From Basidiobolus meristosporus CBS 931.73 (Eukaryota > Basidiobolomycota > Basidiobolomycetes > Basidiobolales > Basidiobolaceae), in contig MCFE01000123.1 of the NCBI GenBank assembly GCA_002104905.1, positions 62,001-126,000 of the forward strand: DNA of 64,000 nt. Direction: 5' to 3'. Both the position numbers and the translations under genes were made by a program. Position 1 is the stretch's first letter. Every line of letters begins with the position of its first letter. Under the pieces are notes generated by a model. The model worked only from the letters and a program-made list of their open reading frames with translations, made no database searches and was not told the DNA's origin. Below are positions 56,570 to 64,000 of this stretch, one piece after another.

Positions 56570-57637
56570 TCATGCGCATATGGTGTTATTAAATGGCGCA
56601 TAGGGTGGGGGTGGTATCCCTTGGTATGGTGACATCGCTTCGTAACTGGGTGGGCACTGCGACAGCTCGTTCTGAAGGTCGCTTTGGACTCCCACCCGAA
56701 GCAGTAGGTGAAGGGTTTTACGCTCGTTGCCATCCTCGGTCTCGATCTCCACGAACACCTTATGGACCACCTTGATGTAGCTGCACTCACTATCACAGTA
56801 AGCGCCCTTGGGGATTTGGAGGTTTAGGCTGCCCTCCCAAGCATGTTCGTTGCATACCTGGCTGGCTTGGCTGAGGTCATGGCACTTGATTATTGGCTTG
56901 CCTCCCTTGAGGCTGTAGGAAATAAACTCCCGTAAGACAAGGGAGATTTTTCGGATCTTGAAAGTAGGCTCGAACGAGCAGAAGCTATACAAAACCGGAA
57001 ACTGATCGCCCACGGTGTAGGTTGTCTCAGGTGAGGAGATTTGATAAGCAAACTTATCCAGCCAAACCCCATGGATCATGGTCGGCTGTAGGTAGTCATC
57101 GGAGGACGGGAGTGGAGCACGTTTGATCTCCACTGTACGACACGCTTTCATGTCAAAATGGAACGCAGGGCGCTCCACCGTGGCCACCAATTTGTACACG
57201 ATCTTGCCTGAATTCACGTCGATGGACTCGGGCAAATCACCCTTGAGAGGCAGCTCGAAGTCGTAGGCGTAGTCTTTAGGCGCCAGTAGGTAAGCGTCCC
57301 GGCGTGCTTCCAAGAAGGTCCACTTGTGTCTGATTACATCGTACTCGTGCCTGGGGAGATCTGTGCGGAGGCTGGTTAGCATCGCTATCACGACGGGGAA
57401 AATGCTGCAAACACACTTACCAAAGCCGCCGTTGATCTTGACTTTGCCAACAAATTTGAGGTGAATGGACTTCACCTTCATGTGCTCTTGGGGATTGAAG
57501 CGCAGGGTTCCACGCAGCACGCATCCAACGGACTCTTCCGTGGTGCCATACATGGTCAGCGAGTCCCCATTCAAATCGATCTGGATGTGCTCGGTGGCGA
57601 GCTGTGTTGTGGAGTCAACGTGGGGTAGGTTGAACAT
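56570..57637 (-). CDS. Alpha-arrestin with PPxY motifs
   Basis: Exons 57637-57421 and 57360-56570, 335 aa. The 60-nt intron is a multiple of three and open, so an unspliced reading would hide it. Its GTAAGT donor and CACAG acceptor, and the restored sequence GGFDLPRHEYD, support splicing. The N-terminal arrestin fold includes HLKFVGKVKI, and the C-terminal fold ends near 300. The tail has PPSYEA and PPPPYAP, ligands for WW domains of Rsp5/NEDD4 ubiquitin ligases. Such proteins recruit the ligase to plasma-membrane transporters for endocytosis. A minus-strand TATAAA box lies ~40 bp before the ATG. Confidence 0.88.
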   Translation of the reverse strand: MFNLPHVDSTTQLATEHIQIDLNGDSLTMYGTTEESVGCVLRGTLRFNPQEHMKVKSIHLKFVGKVKINGGFGKCVCSIFPVVIAMLTSLRTDLPRHEYDVIRHKWTFLEARRDAYLLAPKDYAYDFELPLKGDLPESIDVNSGKIVYKLVATVERPAFHFDMKACRTVEIKRAPLPSSDDYLQPTMIHGVWLDKFAYQISSPETTYTVGDQFPVLYSFCSFEPTFKIRKISLVLREFISYSLKGGKPIIKCHDLSQASQVCNEHAWEGSLNLQIPKGAYCDSECSYIKVVHKVFVEIETEDGNERKTLHLLLRVGVQSDLQNELSQCPPSYEAMSPYQGIPPPPYAPFNNTICA

Positions 57638-58115
57638 GTCGATAGTGGTAGGGAGCTTGAGGCAGACACGGGGAATTTATAGAGGACCAAGGAGTTTGGA
57701 TCCGATGGGGCACGTGGAACCGCAACGCATGAAGCCTAGCTTTGATTATCTCTGTCCAAGCTAACCACAACCATCCAACATTCGTTTTTTTCCTATCCAC
57801 GTTGTAGCGACCCCGTATATGGTATGGATGCCTGGAAGTCGCCGCTTATGGAATCGGATGCTTGAAAGCCCCCCATACTGCCAATAAGTTAATTAAATCT
57901 CACCATCACTAATAATACACTAACCGCTCGTGTCACAAGGGTTGACAGCGCTCGAGTATTCCACATGTGAAGAGAGAAGCCACCCCCTTAATCATAGATG
58001 ACCAAATGAATTGCGGGACCATTGCATGTTGTAGGGTTTTTGTTTATTCAAGTGATGCCGAAGCTTTAGATATAGATTCGACCTGGATATTACCTGCGCA
58101 GATGAGATCCAAACA
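57638..58115. other. Intergenic region
   Basis: Holds the arrestin TATA box (minus-strand CTATAAATT at about 57675-57683) and the PHO88 3' flank. Nothing else recognised. Confidence 0.55.
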
Positions 58116-58983
58116 TTACAATCCCTTATCTTTCTTGCTGGCCGCCTTAGCGGCTCTCTTGAGATCCTTCTTGGTAACCTGTTTGGGTCCAGAATTGGCT
58201 CTGATATTACAAGGGCGAGTTAGTGGGCATCAGGGAGGATGATTAGCTGTTCGCTTATTTACCCGAAAGGTGAGCTAACTTTCCAAGGGCGTTTCAATTC
58301 GCCCTCAGCCCTCTTGTTGAAAAAGTGGATTTGGAACACTTTGCTCTCGAAGAGACTCTTGAAGGGCATGAAAGTTTGGAGGAAAAGGGGCTGGACATAG
58401 CCCCACTTGAGATGGATGAAGGCAAGAATGCAGAGGGAGATGAAGGTTTGCTTCACAACCTTGAAAACCTCATCGCAATCATAGTCGCAGTAGGTGGTGG
58501 TGATAGGAACGGGCTCCCTATAAACGACGTTAGTGGGGCCCTTCTCCGAACGCGAATGACCAATCAAACATACTCTCCGCTCCAAGGGTTGGGCTCAATG
58601 TACATGAGCTCGGTAGTATCTGATGATATGTGGATTTAGCAAGTGGAGATGTGGCGATCCAGCAAGCAAACAACAATACCGTTTTTAGCCTTGATGCGGG
58701 TTCTAACGTAGAAGCACAAGCCGAGAATAATCCCCACCGAGGTAAGATGGATGATACGCATCCAAAACACCTTGTTTGGATCTTCAAGATTTAGCATGCG
58801 GGCCTGTCACCAGTGCGAAGAAGGCAATTGGTTAGTTTGGACCGCTGCTTGCCCGGAGAGAAAGGATGGACTTACCACTTGGATCAGACCAAGGACCATG
58901 ACGAGGTTTTGTACCTATCATCACTGGTTTAATAAGGAAGTAAAGACGGACCAAACGCATCCACGCCCTACCTGAGGATTCAT
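58116..58983 (-). CDS. PHO88: PHO88/SND3 family ER membrane protein (6 exons)
   Basis: Exons 58983-58972, 58914-58876, 58803-58680, 58619-58574, 58517-58263 and 58200-58116 give 186 aa, the normal size (yeast 188). Pho88/Snd3 is part of the SRP-independent ER targeting route and was first linked to phosphate transport. It starts MNPQ and continues NLVMVLGLIQVARMLNLEDP. A membrane span lies near residues 35-55. The conserved C-terminal half includes QPLFLQTFMPFKSLFESKVF and GELKRPWK, and it ends with a Lys-rich tail (KKDLKRAAKAASKKDKGL). The first exon is only 12 nt. All joints are in phase without correction. Confidence 0.9.
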
Positions 58984-59130
58984 TTTGTGGAGAAGCCAAA
59001 GAGTTGGCAATGCGCGTCGAATAATTTAACCTTGCGGCCAAAAAAAAACTAATCAACATTCAGAGGTTCCATTGGGATCTTATGCCAAATTGAATCTTGG
59101 TTTGTGAATGTATGTACAGATTTATTTCAG

Positions 59131-59349
59131 TTAATTATGAACATAGTCAACCCACTTCTGGGCTATACGGCGCTTAGAATGTGATATCCGGATTCCAATA
59201 CCAATTTCGTTTGACGGGCTGTTGGTGGTGGTCTGTGTCTGTGTCTGTGTTGTGTCTGTGCCTGCGTCTTCAAGAGATATGGGCGCGGAATAGGCTAGAA
59301 GTATCAGCGCAAGATAGAAGAGCAGAATAAATACGGCCTTGGAGAGCAT
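59131..59349 (-). CDS. Putative small secreted peptide, 72 aa
   Basis: I do not recognise this gene. The ATG at 59349 is preferred over an upstream one because a TATA-like AAATATAAG lies about 50 bp before it. The first ~20 residues (KAVFILLFYLALILLAYSA) look like a signal peptide with cleavage after YSA. The mature part has a TQTQTQTT run encoded by a (TGTCTG)-type microsatellite (about 59235-59265), then a basic segment (SHSKRRIAQKW). No cysteines follow the signal. It could be a secreted peptide, or a chance ORF. Confidence 0.45.
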   Translation of the reverse strand: MLSKAVFILLFYLALILLAYSAPISLEDAGTDTTQTQTQTTTNSPSNEIGIGIRISHSKRRIAQKWVDYVHN

Positions 59350-59841
59350 GTTGAGCGTGGGATTGTAGATTTGCGGAATAGCTGGGCGGGAGTAGGTACT
59401 TATATTTAACATCACTTGGCCTGGACTCTTGACTCGTTCATCATGTTCGTATCCAGAGCATCCGTCTTCATCCCCCCGAAAGTCTAGTTTCTCTCTGGCA
59501 AATCACCCGCACTTCCGCCTGCCTCTAGGTCGACTATTTACGGCCTTCGATATGATTCACTCTATGCATTAGTTACCCATCATTTAGGCGAGAAAGGCCC
59601 AAGAATCTGACCACTTGATCGAGCCTCCTGGGTGATCTAGATATATCATCAGGGCGTCACAGGAGATCTAATTTAGCTTAATTTATTTTTAGGTTGTCCG
59701 CAGTGGAAGCACCAGGTTGCTTTATTAGCTGGCTAAGAAGCTGCGATTTTTTTTACGCAAATTTCTATTCTATGAATTCGGCTTAATCCTCCATTTATCA
59801 GAGGAACCACTCTGACCGCTACCCACGGATAAGTTAGAAAC
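59350..59841. promoter_or_regulatory. Divergent intergenic region
   Basis: Lies between the small secreted ORF (minus) and the helicase (plus). A minus-strand TATA-like box is at about 59396-59405. The remainder shows no gene. Confidence 0.5.
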
Positions 59842-61412
59842 ATGTTTGGTCTGTGCCGACTCACTAGACAGCTGGCCATAGGCAAACCAGTGCCTTTGAC
59901 TGTCCAAAAGGCATTCTTCTCCAACACCAACGTGCTGGAGATACGTAAGGCTAGTATAAAGAAGCCCAATGTGAGCACCTTGACCAAGCATCTCAAGCCA
60001 GACGGTATGACTGGTTACCAACGCAGAGCGAAGCTACTGAGGGAGGCGGGTAAGAAGAAGAACCCCATCACGAAAAAGACCCGAGGGTTTGTGCCGGTTC
60101 GATTCAAGCTTTTGTCAGTCGAGTCCGATGTCAAGTCTCCTCCCGTGAAAGGAAAAGGAAAGAAACCCAAATCTGGCGAAGAGACTGTAAAGGACTTTGT
60201 AAAGCGCGCCAACTCAAGCCAGTTCGAGGATTTCAAGCTTAGAGAGGAGGTGTTCACTGCACTGAAGAAGGGCCCTTGGCCCATGTTGGAGAACACGTGC
60301 GCCCAACCGAGATCCAGACGCTTGCTATCCCCGAGATTTTGAAGGGACGGAGCCAAATCCTTTGTGCCGCCGAGACAGGTTCTGGCAAAACTTTGGCCTA
60401 CTTGATCCCGCTCATCAACAGACTGAAGGAGCAGGAGGCAATTCACGAGAAGCAGGTAAGCACCACGGCAGTAAGAAAGCTCAACAAACCACGCGTGATT
60501 ATCTTGGTGCCAAGCAGAGAGCTTGTCAATCAAGTGATCCAAGTGGGTAAGGGCATGTGCCACCACGCCAAATTCCGGATCGCAGCCATGACAAATGCAA
60601 TGACCAAGAAAAACGTCCTGCGTGCGTTCGAAAGCCCGGTGGATATCCTGGTTGCCACACCCGCAAGCTTGTTGCATTACTTCAACGATAAAGACATATC
60701 CTTCGCCGACACTTTCTCGGTAGTTATCGACGAAGCCGACAGTATGTTCGATGGTGGATTTGGGGATGAAATCAAAGACATCTTCAAGTACATCAAGAGA
60801 TCACGCGAGACCCAGAACCTCAGCTCTCAATTCATCGTTGTATCGGCCACTCTTCCGAAGAAAGTCAACGAATCCCTGGACAAAATGTTCCCAGAGCTCT
60901 TCAAGATCACCACGCCTTCACTTCACAAAGCCCTTCCCAAACTCCGGCAAAACTTCGTGGATCTAGCCAGATTCCAAGGAAACAAACAGCTGGCGATATT
61001 GGATGTATTACGCGGCAATTCCCAAGACCGCACCATGATCTTCACCAACACTAAGCATGGTGCGAAGCTGCTTCACAAGTTCCTGGACGAAAAGAACATC
61101 AAGACCTTCTTGTTGCATGGCGACACCACCGACGATGCCAGAGATGAGATGGTGAACGCTTTCAAGGACGGCTCTCAAGAGTCCAGGATCATGGTGTGCA
61201 CTGACATTGCTTCTCGTGGTCTTGATGTCAGCAATGTGCACCATGTCATTCTCTATGACTTCCCTAGCTCTGTTGTAGACTATCTACACAGAGTAGGCAG
61301 AACTGCCCGTGCAGGCAGCAAGGGTAAAGCCACTAGTTTGGTGGCTCGCAAGAACCGCAATCTCGCCGATCGTATCCAACGGTCGATTCGAGATGGAACC
61401 GTTTTAAGCTAA
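59842..61412 (+). CDS. Mitochondrial DEAD-box RNA helicase (MRH4-like), one apparent frame break
   Basis: The N-terminus (FGLCRLTRQLAIG...) is basic, hydroxylated and free of acids, as in a mitochondrial presequence. Helicase motifs follow: FEDFKL and PTEIQ (Q motif), AAETGSGKT (60366-60392), VPSREL, DEAD (60729-60740), SAT, FTNT, CTDIASRGLDV and HRVGRTARAG. These unwind RNA using ATP. The family member Mrh4 acts in mitochondrial ribosome assembly, and the HRVGRTAR form of motif VI supports that group. The frame of residues 1-143 shifts by one base near GGGCCC (60271-60275), just before the Q motif. Adding one base would give a ~523-aa protein. There is no room for an intron that would restore phase while keeping the conserved text, so a base missing from the assembly is the simplest explanation. 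Confidence 0.88.
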
Positions 61413-61571
61413 TTCCGCACTAATTCGCATAGAATCCCCCTTCATATCTCTAGAGCATCCACTGTGGCATTTCTCTTATTTTCTTTAGTCTGCATGTATA
61501 CTTGAGTTGGTTACTCCACCATAATAATTAAATCGTATTCATTTTTTTTTATTACAAACGCGTTGAATGGT
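61413..61571. other. Convergent 3' intergenic region
   Basis: 159 bp between helicase and TatD stops. Contains AATAATTAAAT and a T9 run (61540-61548) that could serve 3'-end formation of either gene. Confidence 0.4.
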
Positions 61572-63042
61572 TTAGTTACCGGTTCCGGTTCCGGGCCAGA
61601 ACACTCTGCATGTGTTTCGATAGACGATCTCTGCAACCTCCTGCACATCTCGGGAGTGCACACCGGCTATCACCTCCAACACTTGCCTGTTCGATAGTAA
61701 TTAGCATTTTTTGATCAGCACCAGGGTGGTAGGGGGGGGGGTTACCGTAAGGTACAGGGCTCGTTTCGGCTTTTCACCATCAAACCCAACTCGAAGCGTT
61801 CCTTCTTCTTGGATTCAAACAACAATTCCGGTTTGTCTTTGATGTATTTGTAGCTGGCATGGGTTGGTCGAATGTCACACCAAGGGGCATCTATGTGAGT
61901 TCAAATGAGTTGTAGGTTGGGCTGTGGCCTGGAAGAAGATGGTGCGTATACCAGTCTCGATCATCATGCGCTCAATTGGAATCGATGCCACCACACTGAG
62001 ATTCTCCTCGGTTTTCAATGAGCATCCATTAATCCCAATAAAAAGATCCAAGTCCAACAGCTCTTTCGCCTCGTCGCTGGTTCCGGTGAACGAATGAACC
62101 ACCCCCTGGGTAAACCGACCCCGATTCTCCCTGATCATCTGTGGACTGTTGTGAAGATTAATAACCTGCGCGCAACTCCAATCATAACCACATTATATGC
62201 TAAAGGATATTGGCAAAGTCGCCATCAGTGTTTCGATTGTGAAGGAACATCGGGAGTTTGGTGGTCTCCGCCAGTTGGAATTGCTTCTCGAAATACCTAT
62301 TGGATTTAGTGTTAATGTGGGTTTTCTCAAACCAAAGATTCCGTGGCAACATACTTGAGCTGGGTCTCTTTATCGCAGAACTGTAGTCTGTCGTAATCTA
62401 CACTCCTGTGAGTAATTGCTGGCTTGCCGGTCTCGAGCTCACGTTTCCTTACCTAGACCACATTCGCCAATGGCAACTACTTTGTTCTGATCATTAAGGG
62501 CAATCTTCGATAGCTCCTCATAATATACTTCGGGTGAGGCTGAAATAGAGGTATCCTCAAACTCGGAACAACGAGTAGGATGGCAGCCAACAGTCGAGTA
62601 CAAATAATCTACGTAGTGAGGGGGGCTAAGTAAAAGAAGTATCTTGTCTTTGCTGAATCATAGCCAACCTCTGCTTCTGGCCAATTCAAGGGCTTCTTTG
62701 CTCTCAGATAAAGAGCCACCAGTAATCAGCATGCGCTCCACACCTGCATCGAGAGCCCTCTTCAGGACGTACTCTAAATCATCTAAGCGGGCCAGCAAAA
62801 GTGGATGTCAGCATTTTCACCGGTTTCTTGAATCCCAATGAGTACCTTCATGGACTTTTTTGCCTCGATAGTCCCCCCGGAACATAGGGTCAGTCAGGTT
62901 AAGGCCGATGTCTTGGGATGATAAGCATAAGTAATAGCGGGTACGCAGAGCAGATGGGACCCTTACCAATGAGCTTCATGTTGGGAGTGTACACAACTGA
63001 GGAGTACCTTTGCCTGAAAGAAATGGCCAGCTTACTCAACAT
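61572..63042 (-). CDS. TatD-family metal-dependent nuclease (9 exons)
   Basis: Exons 63042-62967, 62911-62846, 62782-62669, 62608-62453, 62397-62355, 62296-62201, 62145-61952, 61890-61746 and 61686-61572. Splicing rebuilds [41 protein letters not shown] and [16 protein letters not shown], the metal-site and core motifs of TATDN1-type TatD nucleases (3'-5' DNase activity, roles in DNA repair and apoptosis-like fragmentation). The upstream ATG at 63042 adds 21 residues ([14 protein letters not shown]) that look like a mitochondrial presequence; the inner ATG at 62979 would give a cytosolic form. Intron 6 appears to use a GC donor (GC-AG), because CTTTAG would otherwise bring a stop. Five of eight introns split a GAY (Asp) codon after its G. 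Confidence 0.9.
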
Positions 63043-63221
63043 GGGTGGAAAATTTCCTTGGAAACCAATAGAATCGATCAATGAAGCGCAATCGTTGCTG
63101 AATTATTGTTGGAATGATCTAATGCTTTATAAATATATGTATAAGTGGAAACAGTGGCAAAATGCTGGATGAATATATATATATATATAACGTGAGGAAG
63201 GGGATTGAAATTGATTAAAAA
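63043..63221. other. Intergenic region with (AT)n
   Basis: Contains an AT dinucleotide run at 63173-63189 and the 3' flank of the ATPase gene. No gene seen. Confidence 0.5.
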
Positions 63222-64000
63222 CTAGTAAGCAGCCTTCTCATCGTCTACAAGCACAATGTTGGGCTTCATCGTCCTTCTCTTGATAAGCTTGTAGAGCTCG
63301 GAGGCAGCCAAGAAGATGAGGACCGAAACGCCGACGACGGCCCACTCCCAAGTAAGATATTGGTGCTTGAAGATGGAGGTGTTGACGTATGGGATGTACA
63401 AGACTGGGATCAACAAGCCACATCCAAGGAAGATTGACCAGAACAGCGGGCGGTTGGAGTAGTAGTTGCGGATGCCGGGGGGTAGCCATTGGGGCTCACG
63501 AAGGCTGCGGCAGTTGTAAGCATGCAATAGAATCAACAGAGTGAGGCAGGAGAAAGCAGCACCACGGGCACGGAAGACCAGGTCACAGGCGTCGGAGTAG
63601 GCAGAGTTGCAATCGTGGCCCAGGTTTCCGTCACCGAAACCGAAGACCACGAGGACGAAGTTCAACAGAGAGAGGCCGCCCATCAAAGTACCGTATACGA
63701 GGATGTCGGAAATAATCTCCAAGGTGAAGATTCCGCTGGTGGGTGAACGAGGAGGCATGCGCATCGTCAAAGGATTGTTAGGCTCCAATCCCAAGGCCAT
63801 GGCTGGAGGAGAGCTGGTAACCATGTTCAGGAAGAGAATCTGAACTGGTGACATGGGATACACGGTAAGTCCACTACTATCAGCAAAGCAAAGACCAATG
63901 ACCAAGGCAATCACCTCGGACACGTTGCCGGACATCAGGTGGAGGACAAACTTCTGAATGTTGGCGAAGATTCGACGACCCTCCTCAACGGCCCTAACAA
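63222..64000 (-). CDS. ENA: ENA-type (P-type IID) Na+/K+ exporting ATPase, 3' part
   Basis: The coding frame enters from the right edge and ends at TAG (63222-63224), giving the last ~259 residues. EEGRRIFANIQKFVLHLMSGNVSEV is the conserved segment leading into membrane span 5. NMVTSSPPAMALGLE is the span-6 region typical of fungal ENA/IID pumps rather than PMR1 or PMCA types. Four more hydrophobic spans follow, with the basic end KLIKRRTMKPN. These plasma-membrane pumps expel Na+ or K+ at high pH or salinity. The phosphorylation and nucleotide domains lie outside the window. Confidence 0.88.
   Translation of the reverse strand, partial: VRAVEEGRRIFANIQKFVLHLMSGNVSEVIALVIGLCFADSSGLTVYPMSPVQILFLNMVTSSPPAMALGLEPNNPLTMRMPPRSPTSGIFTLEIISDILVYGTLMGGLSLLNFVLVVFGFGDGNLGHDCNSAYSDACDLVFRARGAAFSCLTLLILLHAYNCRSLREPQWLPPGIRNYYSNRPLFWSIFLGCGLLIPVLYIPYVNTSIFKHQYLTWEWAVVGVSVLIFLAASELYKLIKRRTMKPNIVLVDDEKAAY

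Noticed and set aside
60262-60280. Programmed -1 frameshift in the helicase
   Set aside because: No canonical X-XXY-YYZ slippery heptamer or clear downstream structure, and a missing base in GGGCCC explains it more simply.
60015-60677. 220-codon minus-strand ORF over the helicase
   Set aside because: Antisense shadow of the DEAD-box helicase.
1-64000. tRNA genes
   Set aside because: I looked for tRNA-like B-box and acceptor patterns and found only primer-binding sites; no cloverleaf could be supported.

Overview
The window looks like a piece of a fungal nuclear genome. The single-copy genes carry short spliceosomal introns (about 50-80 nt, GTRNGY-like donors, TAG/CAG acceptors) and encode GLE1, PHO88/SND3, an ENA-type Na+ P-type ATPase, an alpha-arrestin with PPxY motifs and a tetraspanin. 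Together with a GPI-anchored GH9 protein this suggests an early-diverging (zygomycete-grade) fungus or a basidiomycete. I cannot place it more precisely from sequence alone.

Layout. (1) 1-2.9 kb: a CpG-containing left edge with an unknown ORF broken by one in-frame TGA, divergent from an intact PIF/Harbinger-type DDE transposase that contains no CpG at all. (2) 2.9-46.2 kb: an AT-rich, CpG-poor, gene-free transposon compartment. At least three LTR families are layered in it. Family A is a Ty1/copia type with a ~350 bp LTR (five or more copies, all decayed). Family B is a Ty1/copia type with a 369 bp LTR and one full-length copy with an open 1305-codon gag-pol. A Ty3/gypsy family has a ~367 bp LTR (one decayed full copy, two solo LTRs). 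Family C has an 0.8-1.08 kb LTR and is seen almost only as solo LTRs. Target-site duplications let the nesting order be read: A-IV inside A-III, gypsy inside the A-III LTR, B inside A-II, and solo LTRs inside A-I, A-III, A-IV and A-V. A ~610 nt piece of 18S rDNA sits inside a family-C LTR, and a ~734 bp foldback element lies near 10 kb. (3) 46.2-64 kb: a compact GC-richer gene block: NAD(P)-dependent beta-hydroxyacid dehydrogenase/imine-reductase-like enzyme (+), GLE1 (-), PI31-like proteasome regulator (+), GH9 protein (-), tetraspanin (-), alpha-arrestin (-), PHO88/SND3 (-), small secreted peptide (-), mitochondrial DEAD-box helicase (+), TatD-type nuclease (-), and the 3' part of an ENA-type ATPase (-).

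The genes are ordinary housekeeping and surface functions (mRNA export, proteasome regulation, ER targeting, mitochondrial RNA, ion export, membrane and trafficking) and show no obvious shared pathway. The most unusual signals are the rDNA fragment captured in an LTR with CpG-specific decay, the CpG-free but intact transposase, the foldback element sharing ends with the Harbinger flank, and a GH9 protein whose conserved catalytic aspartates are replaced. Exon boundaries were worked out by hand from splice motifs and reading-frame continuity; identities and counts quoted are by eye.
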